Shown one piece after another: positions 53,909 through 61,644 of a stretch of 64,000 bases of DNA. Each line of letters begins with the position of its first letter. Position 1 is the first letter of the stretch. The DNA comes from Rathayibacter sp. Leaf185. GTDB taxonomy: Bacteria > Actinomycetota > Actinomycetes > Actinomycetales > Microbacteriaceae. The notes under the pieces were generated by a model that saw only the letters and a program-made list of their open reading frames with translations, was not told the origin of the DNA and did not search any database. The position numbers and the translations under genes were made by a program. Location: assembly GCF_001423885.1 (NCBI RefSeq), contig NZ_LMPP01000006.1, forward strand, positions 1-64,000. Reading direction: 5' to 3'.

Positions 53909-54814
53909 GTGAGCACCGCTCCCCTCCTCATCGGCATCGAGACCGGGGGGACGAAGGTCGTCGCCGCGGTCGCCGCGGCATCGGCGCCCGAGACGATCCT
54001 GGCGACGACCACACTGCCGACCCGCGGGCCGGACGAGACGCTCGCCGGCCTCGCCGCGTTCGTGCGCGATCCGGGAGTCGACGGGACCGTCGCGGCCGTC
54101 GGGCTCGCCTCCTTCGGGCCGCTCGTCGTCGACGCGTCCTCGCCCGACTACGGACGCCTGACGTCGACGCCGAAGCTCGACTGGGAGGGCGCCGACGTGC
54201 TGAGCGGCTTCGCCGACGCCGCCCCGGGTGCCCGGCTGGGGCTGGTCACCGACGTCAACGGTGCCGCGCTGGGCGAGGCCCGCTGGGGCGCCGGGGTCGG
54301 AGTCGCGGACTTCGCCTACCTGACCGTCGGCACGGGCGTCGGCGGAGGGCTGATCTCGGGTGGGAGCCTGCTCGCCGGCAGCGGCTGGCCGGAGGTCGCA
54401 CACGTGCTCCCGCGGCGACACCCCGAGGACCGCTTCGACGGGATCTGCCCGTTCCACGGCGACTGCGTCGAGGGCCTGGTGTCGGGCCCGGCGATCGCGG
54501 CGCGCTGGGGAGTCGACGGCTCGCGCCTCGGACCCGACGACGCCACCGCGAACCTCCGATTGAGCTCGTACTACCTCGCGCAGCTCGTGACGACGCTCGC
54601 CTTCGTGGCGGGCGTGCGCCTCGCGATCATCGGGGGCGGGGTCTCGAAGACCCCCGGACTCGTCGCCGCTGTCGAGGCCGAGACGACGCGGCTGATGGGC
54701 GCGCCCGGTGCGACCGGCACGGGCGGCGGGCCGGTGCGGGTCGTGCGGCCGGGTCTCGGCGACGAGGCGGGGGTGCGCGGCGCGCTCTCGCTCGCGGAGT
54801 CGCTGCTGCACTGA
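53909..54814 (+). CDS. ROK-family sugar kinase (fructokinase-like)
   Basis: A 301-aa ROK kinase: N-terminal phosphate motif GIETGGTKVVAAV, GTGVGGGLI, and the zinc-binding segment HVLPRRHPEDRFDGICPFHG with CPFHGDC. EGLVSGPAI follows, typical of the YdhR/GmuE-type fructokinases. Cytoplasmic; phosphorylates a hexose with ATP. GTG start 13 bp after the third surface gene, possibly co-transcribed with it. Confidence 0.9.
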   Translation: MSTAPLLIGIETGGTKVVAAVAAASAPETILATTTLPTRGPDETLAGLAAFVRDPGVDGTVAAVGLASFGPLVVDASSPDYGRLTSTPKLDWEGADVLSGFADAAPGARLGLVTDVNGAALGEARWGAGVGVADFAYLTVGTGVGGGLISGGSLLAGSGWPEVAHVLPRRHPEDRFDGICPFHGDCVEGLVSGPAIAARWGVDGSRLGPDDATANLRLSSYYLAQLVTTLAFVAGVRLAIIGGGVSKTPGLVAAVEAETTRLMGAPGATGTGGGPVRVVRPGLGDEAGVRGALSLAESLLH

Positions 54815-54815
54815 T

Positions 54816-54863
54816 CTGCTGCTGCGCTGACCTGCTGCTGCGCTGACCTGCTGCTGCGCTGGC
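54816..54863. repeat. 16-bp tandem triplication after the kinase gene
   Basis: CTGCTGCTGCGCTGAC at 54816 and 54832, and CTGCTGCTGCGCTGGC at 54848. It starts 1 bp after the kinase stop codon and fills most of the gap to the convergent LCP gene. Confidence 0.8.
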
Positions 54864-54881
54864 CTGCTCGACGCGCCCCGC

Positions 54882-56240
54882 TCAGCCGCCGCCGGCCAGC
54901 AGCGTCGCGACGTCCTCCCGGATCGCCCCGTAGTCGGGGTCGCCGGAGTCGACCAGGGGCGGCACGAGCTCGAGCGTGCTGAGCGGCTGCGATCGCGCCC
55001 GGAGGCCCAGGGCGAGGAGCTCGCCCAGCGCGCCCCGCGGAGCATCGGTGGTCAGCACGCGGGACACCGCCCGCGCGATCGCCGGGAATCTCGCGAGGAC
55101 GTCGACGGGACCCAGGCGCGCGAGGATCGCCTGCTGGACGTCGCGCTGGCGCTGCATCCGGTCGTAGTCGCCGTTGCTGCTCCCGTACCGCGAGCGGGAG
55201 TACGCGAGGGCGTTGGACCCGTCGAGGTGGTGCGCACCGGGGGTGAGCCAGGCGTTCACTCCCTGCAGTTCGCCGTCCTCGTCCAGGGTTCCCCCGAAGG
55301 GGAGGTCCTCCGTGCCCGTGTACGTGATGTCGACTCCTCCGAGGGCGTCGATCAGGTCGGCGAACCCCTGCATGTCGACGAGGACGTAGTACTGCACGGG
55401 CAGACCGAGGATCCCGCTCACCGCGTCGCGCATGCCCTCGATCCCCGGTGAGCTCCCCGCCGCCTCGGCGTCCGGGTACAGCTCCGGCTCCTTCAGCTGC
55501 ACCTCGGTGTAGATCGAGTTCAGCTGGCACACGTCGACGTTGCAGTCCTTCCGGGGATACCCGTCGGGGTAGAGCGTCGACAGGGGCGACTCCGCGGGGA
55601 ACGGGATGTTCTGGAGGTCGCGGGGCAGGCCGATGACGGCCGCCTCTCCGCTCTGCGCGTCGATGGACAGCACCGAGATGCTGTCGGGCCTGAGCCCGTC
55701 GCGACCCTCCCCCGCGTCGCCCCCGAGCAGCATCACGGTGTAGCGCCCGTCGACAGGAGCGGCCGCCGGGCGATCGGCGAAGACGCTCGAGAGCAGCCCC
55801 CTCGAGAGTCCCACCAGGTGGGCGGCGTACCCGGTGGATCCCGCCGAGAGGGCGATCACCAGAGCGGTACCGGCAGCGATCAGCGGTCGCGCCCGCGGCC
55901 GGACGCGGACCAGCCGGACGAGCCGCAGGGTGTCGAGGGGCAGGACGATCCACAGCAGACCGTAGAGGAGCAGGACGGCCTGCAGAGCGATGAGTGCCGG
56001 GTCGGAGGTGAGGACGGAGAGAAGTGGCCCCGGGAGGGCGAGGAACAGGACCGCCAGGAGGACGACCGCACCCCCGAGTGCGAGGGTCGCCCCGAGGCCG
56101 AGGCGACCGAGCCGCCTCGATCCGGCCAGGACCTGGGCGGATCCGGGGAGGACGACGCAGAGGACGAGCAACCACCAGCCCCGTCGCGTCATCACCGCTG
56201 CGGAATCGCTGTCGGGCGATCGCAGGGGCAGTGCCGTCAC
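54882..56240 (-). CDS. LytR-CpsA-Psr (LCP) family protein
   Basis: A 452-aa membrane protein. About four hydrophobic segments occupy residues ~15-145, more than the single anchor of most LCP proteins. The extracellular LCP domain follows, with RPDSISVLSIDAQSGEAAVI, GLPRDLQNIPFP and ALAYSRSRYGSSNGDYDRMQ holding the conserved arginines and aspartates for pyrophosphate binding. LCP enzymes attach teichoic acid or polysaccharide to peptidoglycan. GTG at 56240 has GGAGG 7 nt upstream. The neighbouring surface proteins and glycosyltransferases fit a cell-envelope role. Confidence 0.92.
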   Translation of the reverse strand: MTALPLRSPDSDSAAVMTRRGWWLLVLCVVLPGSAQVLAGSRRLGRLGLGATLALGGAVVLLAVLFLALPGPLLSVLTSDPALIALQAVLLLYGLLWIVLPLDTLRLVRLVRVRPRARPLIAAGTALVIALSAGSTGYAAHLVGLSRGLLSSVFADRPAAAPVDGRYTVMLLGGDAGEGRDGLRPDSISVLSIDAQSGEAAVIGLPRDLQNIPFPAESPLSTLYPDGYPRKDCNVDVCQLNSIYTEVQLKEPELYPDAEAAGSSPGIEGMRDAVSGILGLPVQYYVLVDMQGFADLIDALGGVDITYTGTEDLPFGGTLDEDGELQGVNAWLTPGAHHLDGSNALAYSRSRYGSSNGDYDRMQRQRDVQQAILARLGPVDVLARFPAIARAVSRVLTTDAPRGALGELLALGLRARSQPLSTLELVPPLVDSGDPDYGAIREDVATLLAGGG

Positions 56241-56373
56241 CGCAGCACCTCCGCCATCCGGCACTCCTCTCGTCGGTCGCACCCGCGATCAGATGCCGTC
56301 GCGCCGCCGGCGGCCCGAGCATCAGACGCCACCGGCGCCCGTCAGTATGCCATTCCTGTATGGTCACTTTTAC

Positions 56374-56388
56374 GTGAGGACTCCTCAC
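56374..56388. promoter_or_regulatory. Palindromic operator candidate upstream of the lectin gene
   Basis: Perfect palindrome GTGAGGACTCCTCAC, 51-65 bp before the lectin ATG, in the divergent gap with the LCP gene. No regulator gene is adjacent. The AT-rich stretch just upstream (TATGGTCACTTTTACG) may hold the promoter. Confidence 0.55.
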
Positions 56389-56438
56389 ATCAGCGGGCGG
56401 TCGCCCGCTGCACGCGACCACGGCGAAGGACACGGACG

Positions 56439-56918
56439 ATGACGAAGAACACCGCTCGACTCGGGAGGACCGCTCGACTCGGCGTGGCGCTGCTGGCCGC
56501 GGCGTTGCTCGGCGGGACGATCGCTCCCTCCGCCGCAGCCGACACGATCTCCTGCTCGGCCGGGCGCTCCACGGCCTCGGCATCGGTGTCGAGCCGCGAC
56601 TTCGCCAACGGCAACCTCTGCCTGGTCAACGGGCGCTACAAGGCCGTCCACCAGTCCGATGGCAACTTCGTCGTCTACCGGAGCTCGACCGCGACATGGA
56701 ACAGCGGGACCTCGGGCAGAGGGGCGCAGAAGATCTCGCTCCAGGGCGACAGCAACCTGGTCGTCTACGGCGGCGGCGGAGCCCTGTGGGCCTCGAACAC
56801 CTCCGCGGGCAACCGCTGGAACAGCACCACGCTCGCGATGCAGAGCGACGGCAACCTCGTCCTGTACGGCAACGGCGACGGCCGTTCCACCGCCCTCTGG
56901 TGGACGGGGACGAACTAG
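56439..56918 (+). CDS. Secreted bulb-type (B-type) mannose-specific lectin domain protein
   Basis: A 159-aa exported protein. Signal peptide to about residue 34 (APSAAADT). The mature part is a single B-lectin domain with three mannose-binding QxDxNxVxY-type motifs: QSDGNFVVY, QGDSNLVVY and QSDGNLVLY, all intact. Such domains bind alpha-mannose; tandem versions occur in lectin-like bacteriocins, single ones in adhesins or secreted lectins. Weak AAGGA ribosome site. Its TAG overlaps the stop of the convergent gene (CTAG). Role may be adhesion or competition; not determinable here. Confidence 0.88.
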   Translation: MTKNTARLGRTARLGVALLAAALLGGTIAPSAAADTISCSAGRSTASASVSSRDFANGNLCLVNGRYKAVHQSDGNFVVYRSSTATWNSGTSGRGAQKISLQGDSNLVVYGGGGALWASNTSAGNRWNSTTLAMQSDGNLVLYGNGDGRSTALWWTGTN

Positions 56919-57208
56919 GCGTCGAGCGCGTCGAGGTCGCGCAGCGCCGCGCGGGCCCGCTCGAGCCGGTCGGCCTCGGGCTCGTCCCACCACTCGGGGC
57001 CGCGCTCGCCGAGGCCGTGCTTCGCGAGGCCGACGCGCGTGCGAGCGGCGGCCACGGCCTCCGGATCGCCCCTGGCCGCCCGCACGCCCGACCGCCCGCG
57101 GCCGAGGTGCGAGGTCAGCGCCTCGACGAGGTCGCCGGGGAGGCTCGGGTCGGTCCGCCGCCACCGGCGCCCGTTGATCACGAGCCAGCGCTCGTCGTCC
57201 TCGCTCAT
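56915..57208 (-). CDS. Small conserved hypothetical protein
   Basis: A 97-aa charged, cytoplasmic protein starting MSEDDERWLVINGRRWRRTD. It resembles a short actinobacterial family sometimes labelled biopolymer transporter Tol in databases, a name not supported by any visible feature. ATG overlaps the upstream gene's stop (ATGA), so it is co-translated. Last gene of the glycosyltransferase-containing run. Confidence 0.8.
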   Translation of the reverse strand: MSEDDERWLVINGRRWRRTDPSLPGDLVEALTSHLGRGRSGVRAARGDPEAVAAARTRVGLAKHGLGERGPEWWDEPEADRLERARAALRDLDALDA

Positions 57209-58008
57209 CGCGGTCGCCGATTGATGCGGTCGCCGGTGCTCGAGAGGTCCGCATCGGCAGGCAGCGGGAGCGCCTCGATCATCCCCTCGGCGGCGAGCGC
57301 CAGGAGCGCGTCGATCAGCTCCCGCGAGCCGCCGACCACGGTCGAGTCGAAGTCGATCTCGCTCGCCAGATACCAGGCCCGGTCCTCGGGCCAGAGGGCG
57401 ATCGGAGTCTGCACGGTCATCCCGGAGGCGTCCGCGAAACCGGAGTCGCGTGCCCAGGCCGTGTCGGTCATCGCGCGCACGTCGAGCGAGAAGAGCAGGC
57501 AGTCGCGGCCCGGCAGCGAGAGGTACTCGGCCGCGGCGATCTCGGGGTGCTCCCACCCGGTCGGGCGGGTGTCCGACATCCAGGCGGGCTCCTCGGCTCC
57601 GCCGCCGGAGCGCGAGAGCAGGATGGTCGTGCTGCCGGTCAGCACCCCGAAGCCCTCCCAGAAGGCGGCGAGGCAGTCCTCCGGAGTCGCGGTGCAGCGC
57701 GCGAGCACCCCCGCGATCGCGGCCAGCTCGTCGAGCGGGAGCTCGCCGGTGCTCGGAGCGCTGTAGTCGTCCGGGTGGTCGCCGACGAGGTCGTCCCACT
57801 GAGCGAGCGAGTGCAGCACCGTCCCCGCGTGCTCGGCGACCTCGCGCCACCGGACCGGCCGGTCCTCGCGATGGTCGGCGGGATGCAGGATCCGCACCGC
57901 CGCCTCGAACACGGGCGGCACGATGCCGTCGATCGTGCCGAAGCGCCCGAGGGAGTCGAGCACCCAGCGGGCGCGCTCGACGTCGGTCTCGGCGCGCAGG
58001 GGTCCCAT
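57205..58008 (-). CDS. Conserved hypothetical protein
   Basis: A 267-aa soluble protein without signal peptide or membrane segment. A WEGFGVL segment near residue 118 and a C-terminal WYLASEIDFDSTVVGGS are the clearest features; I do not recognise a family with certainty. TAGCCT sits exactly 6 nt before the ATG and overlaps the stop of the glycosyltransferase gene, suggesting its own leaderless promoter inside the run. Confidence 0.8.
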   Translation of the reverse strand: MGPLRAETDVERARWVLDSLGRFGTIDGIVPPVFEAAVRILHPADHREDRPVRWREVAEHAGTVLHSLAQWDDLVGDHPDDYSAPSTGELPLDELAAIAGVLARCTATPEDCLAAFWEGFGVLTGSTTILLSRSGGGAEEPAWMSDTRPTGWEHPEIAAAEYLSLPGRDCLLFSLDVRAMTDTAWARDSGFADASGMTVQTPIALWPEDRAWYLASEIDFDSTVVGGSRELIDALLALAAEGMIEALPLPADADLSSTGDRINRRPR

Positions 58009-58017
58009 CGCGCCAGG

Positions 58018-59352
58018 CTAGCGGCGGGCGATCGCGCCCGACAGGGCCGCGAAGGCGCGCTCGGGCCCGGGGGCGTCACGCAGCTCGGCTGACAGCTCCG
58101 CGAGGCACTCGCGGGACTCGCCGTCCAGCGCCAGCATCCGGCGCGCGGCGTCCGCGAGCTCGGTGGCGGAGGCGGCGTTCGGGTCGAGGACCTCGGCGAC
58201 GCCCGCGTCCTCGAGGGCAGCGGCTCCCGCGAACTGGTCGGTCGAGAAGGGCAGCACGACCAGCGGGACCCCGGCGGTCATCGACTCCGTGACGCTGTTG
58301 TTGCCGCCGTGTGTGACGGCCAGTGCGGCGCGGCCGAGCAGGGTGACCTGAGGCAGGAACCCGCGGACCAGCCAGCCGGACGGGACGTCGCCGAGCGCCG
58401 AGCGCGGCGTGGCTCCGGAGGCGAGCGCGACGCGCACCGGGCGGCCGTCGACCTCGACGCCGGCGAGCCCCGCGACGACCCGGGCGAGCACGTCGTCGCG
58501 CACCGAGAGGAAGCTGCCGAAGCTCACGTAGACGATCGGATCGTCGGAGCCGGCGAGCCACTCCTCGACCTCGTCGTCGCGCTCCTCCGAGCGCACGGCC
58601 GAGCCGAGGAACGCGTGCGGCGGCAGCTGCGCGGTGCGGGCCGGGTCGTGCAGCTCGCGTGGGTAGTTCAGCAGCAGCACGTCGCCCGACTCGGCGAAGG
58701 CGTCGGTGCTGGGCTGCGCGGTCGGGTCGAGCGCGCTCAGCGCCGCGTTCCACTCCGCGGTGAAGGAGTCGCGGACCCGCTCGCAGAGCTCGCGCAGCGC
58801 CGCCGACTCGTCGGGCGCGGGCGCGAAGGCGTCGGGCCAGACCGGGGGGAAGCCGTAGACCTCGCCCGGCACGGTCAGCGCGCTCGGGTGACCGAGCACC
58901 ACGTCGCCGTACGGCACCCCGAGGGCGCGCAGCGCGACGCGCGCAGTGAAGGCGAGGTGGTCGACGACGATCGCGTCGGGCTGCACCTGGTCGAGGATCT
59001 CGCGCAGGCGCGCGGAGACGCCGGCCGGGTCCCAGAGCAGATCGGTCAGGCGCTCGCGGGCCTGGTAGGTCAGCGTCGGCACCATGCCGAGGCGGGTCGC
59101 GTCGAAGAAGCCGCGGAGCGACTCCCCCTCGTCGGGCGCCTGCTCCTCGGCCCGGATCGTGCCCGCGTTCGAGCCTCGACCGAGCCGGAGCGGGATGTGC
59201 TCGAAGCCGAAGCCGAAGCCGTCGACGATGGCGCGGGTCGCCTCACCCGTCGCCACCACGACGCGCTCGCCCCGGTCGCGCCACGCGGTGCCGAGCGTGG
59301 CGAGCGGGAGCAGGTGCGACGCGTAGTCGGGGCTGACGATCAGGAGGGTCAC
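58018..59352 (-). CDS. GT1-like (UDP-glycosyltransferase/MGT fold) glycosyltransferase
   Basis: A 444-aa GT-B enzyme. The donor-site segment THGGNNSVTESMTAGVPLVV followed by PFSTDQ is the UDPGT-like signature; VYVSFGSF precedes it. The N-terminus (SPDYASHLLPLATLG) holds the acceptor domain with the probable catalytic histidine. No signal or membrane segment. GTG start overlaps the stop of the upstream GT4 gene (GTGA). Acceptor unknown; relatives glycosylate lipids or natural products. Confidence 0.9.
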   Translation of the reverse strand: MTLLIVSPDYASHLLPLATLGTAWRDRGERVVVATGEATRAIVDGFGFGFEHIPLRLGRGSNAGTIRAEEQAPDEGESLRGFFDATRLGMVPTLTYQARERLTDLLWDPAGVSARLREILDQVQPDAIVVDHLAFTARVALRALGVPYGDVVLGHPSALTVPGEVYGFPPVWPDAFAPAPDESAALRELCERVRDSFTAEWNAALSALDPTAQPSTDAFAESGDVLLLNYPRELHDPARTAQLPPHAFLGSAVRSEERDDEVEEWLAGSDDPIVYVSFGSFLSVRDDVLARVVAGLAGVEVDGRPVRVALASGATPRSALGDVPSGWLVRGFLPQVTLLGRAALAVTHGGNNSVTESMTAGVPLVVLPFSTDQFAGAAALEDAGVAEVLDPNAASATELADAARRMLALDGESRECLAELSAELRDAPGPERAFAALSGAIARR

Positions 59353-61481
59353 GACGCACCCAGCACGAGACCCGAGGGGAACGGGCGCTCCTGATCGGCG
59401 GTCGCGCGAGCGTAGACGCCCGTCAGTGCGCGGGCCATGGCCTGGATCGTGTACCGCTCCGCGACCATCGCGCGACCGCGAGTCGAGGCGTCCGCGCCGA
59501 GTGGTCCGTCGGCCAGGTCAAGGGCGTCGCCGACCGCGTGGGCGAGCGCGCCGGCATCGGTCGTGTCGATCAGGAAGCCGGTGACGCCCTCCTCGACGTA
59601 GGTGACCGGGCCGCCCGTGGCCGGCGCGACGACGACGAGTCCCGCGGCCAGCGCCTCCAGGAGCGCGATGCCGAACTCCTCCTTGACGCTCGCGCAGACG
59701 TAGGCGCCGCCGGGCGCCGCGAGTCCCGGGCGGCCGTGGCGCACCGCGCCGAGCCAGCGCGCGACCGTGCCGTTCGGCCGGTGACCGGCCAGCAGGAGTC
59801 CGTCCGACGAGACGGCGCCGATGCGGTCGAGCTGCTCCCGCTCGTCGGGGCTCGGGGTGCCGAGGTCTCCTCCCACCAGGAGGAGGTTGGCGCGCTCGCG
59901 CAGCGAGGGGTCACCCGCCCAGGCCTCGGCGAGGGTCGCCATGCCCTTGACCCGGTGCAGGCGACCGACACTGAGCAGCAGCGGCAGACCGCGCCGCTCC
60001 TCCGGCAGCTCGGCGAGCAGCAGGTCGAGCGAGGCGAGGTCGTCCCGCGCGTCAGCGGCCACGGTTCCACCGGCGGCCGCGATCCGGGCCGCCTCCTCGC
60101 CGCGCTCGACCAGCCGCACGTCGATCCCCTCCGGGACGATCGTGTGGCGCTCGGGATGGGCGGTGATGTCGATGCCGATCAGCTCGCGCATGCTCGACTG
60201 GAGGTCGGCGCGCGGGAACAGCACCGTGTGCGCTGCGTCGGCGGCGAGTCGCTGCACGAGCCGCACCCGGAACCAGAAGTGCTCGACGGCGTCGCGATCG
60301 CCGAAGTCGGCGCGCGAGAGCGCTCCGGAGGCGTCCAGCCCGGCGATCAGGGCGTGCGGGTCGGGAGCGACGGTGAAGACAGTGGGGATCTCGAGCTCCC
60401 GGGCGACCGCCGCGGCCGCGAGCGAGCCGACGTCCGCCATGCGCAGGTGCAGCACGTCCACGCGACCGGCGGCACGGAGGATGCGCCGGATCCCGCGCTC
60501 GGCGGCGACGCGGCGCGGCCACGCCTGCGGCATCGGCACCGGCAGCCCGACGAACGGCACCGGCGCGAAGCCGTGGCCCGAGACAGGCAGGTCGGCGAGC
60601 GCCCGCTCCGCCTCGACCGGGGTGCCCCGCGAGAGGGTGAGCACGCGCGAGACGCCCTCCTCGCCGAGAGCGTCGCCCAGGCGGACGAGCAGCGTCGCGA
60701 TGCCGCCGTTGTCGCCGGCGCCGACCCGGGTGAGCGTGCCGTCGATGTCGGCGTGCACGAAGAGCTGCGCGACGGTCGGTCCGGCCGCGGAGGCCGGGAC
60801 GGGAGCGCGATCGGCGAGCGCGAGGCGCGCGACCGCGCCGAGCTGACCCGCGTCGTCGGCCAGGCGCGCGAGCAGCAGCGCCGCGTCGTCCGACCGGCGC
60901 TCGCCCAGCGCGTCCGCGGCGGCCATGCGCACCTCGAAGCACTCCTCGTCGTCGGCAGCGAGGTGCAGGAGGGCGCGCTCGGCGATCGCGCCGGGCACCA
61001 GCCCGAGCGTCTCGGCGTAGCGCGCGCGCACCTCGAAGTCGCGCTCACCGATCAGCGCGCCCTCGAGCGCGAGCGCGAGGAGATCGGGGGTCGACGGCGC
61101 CCACAGGAGGAGGGTGCGCTGCGCGAGCATGCCCGCGAAGCCTCCCTCGCGGAGCATCCGGAGCAGGGGTCCGATGGCGGTGGGGCGCGGCAGGCGGCCG
61201 CCGAAGGCCCACGCGGCGTGCTCGCGGAGGAAGGCACGGTCATCGGCGAGGAGCGCCAGGAGTGCGAGGTCCGCCTCCTCATCGAAGACCTGCGCGAGCG
61301 AGTGCACCGCGGCGATGGCGGTGAGCTGGTCGGAGGGGTCGAGTGCGGCGCGCAGGAGCAGCCGGACCGCGCGCCCGCCGCCGTCGCTCACGGCGGCGAT
61401 GGTCAGCTCATCGGCGGCGCGGATCGCCTCGAGGAGGGTCGGTGCGCTGCGCACGGCATCGAGAACGGTCTGCACGGCCAC
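59349..61481 (-). CDS. HEAT-repeat domain fused to a GT4 glycosyltransferase
   Basis: A 710-aa protein of unusual architecture. Residues ~1-225 are helical HEAT-like repeats (DQLTAIAAVHSLAQVFDEE; REHAAWAFGG; RMAAADALGERRSDDA). Residues ~230-700 are a GT-B glycosyltransferase: DNGGIATLLVRLGDAL (acceptor/nucleotide loop), LLSVGRLHRVKGM, and the GT4 E-x7-E motif in SVKEEFGIALLEALAAG. No membrane segment. GTG start with AGGTG upstream. First gene of a run with a GT1-like enzyme and two unknown proteins; a surface glycan or glycolipid is the likely product, but the acceptor cannot be named. Confidence 0.9.
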   Translation of the reverse strand: MAVQTVLDAVRSAPTLLEAIRAADELTIAAVSDGGGRAVRLLLRAALDPSDQLTAIAAVHSLAQVFDEEADLALLALLADDRAFLREHAAWAFGGRLPRPTAIGPLLRMLREGGFAGMLAQRTLLLWAPSTPDLLALALEGALIGERDFEVRARYAETLGLVPGAIAERALLHLAADDEECFEVRMAAADALGERRSDDAALLLARLADDAGQLGAVARLALADRAPVPASAAGPTVAQLFVHADIDGTLTRVGAGDNGGIATLLVRLGDALGEEGVSRVLTLSRGTPVEAERALADLPVSGHGFAPVPFVGLPVPMPQAWPRRVAAERGIRRILRAAGRVDVLHLRMADVGSLAAAAVARELEIPTVFTVAPDPHALIAGLDASGALSRADFGDRDAVEHFWFRVRLVQRLAADAAHTVLFPRADLQSSMRELIGIDITAHPERHTIVPEGIDVRLVERGEEAARIAAAGGTVAADARDDLASLDLLLAELPEERRGLPLLLSVGRLHRVKGMATLAEAWAGDPSLRERANLLLVGGDLGTPSPDEREQLDRIGAVSSDGLLLAGHRPNGTVARWLGAVRHGRPGLAAPGGAYVCASVKEEFGIALLEALAAGLVVVAPATGGPVTYVEEGVTGFLIDTTDAGALAHAVGDALDLADGPLGADASTRGRAMVAERYTIQAMARALTGVYARATADQERPFPSGLVLGAS

Positions 61482-61644
61482 GGTTCACCTGGATCTCGTC
61501 GGTACACAAGGAGCGGGCCGAAGGCGGATTCCGGCCACCCTGAGACTGCCAAGAGACGGCCTGGGATTTCGCCACTTGCGCCGGAACAGAACCCGCGCTA
61601 GCGGTCCCTGTCAAGGGATACCACGCAGACGGCACGGATGCAGG

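Noticed and set aside
54816-54863. CTG-rich repeat as a trinucleotide repeat
   Set aside because: The real period is 16 bp, with three units; it is not an expanding triplet tract.
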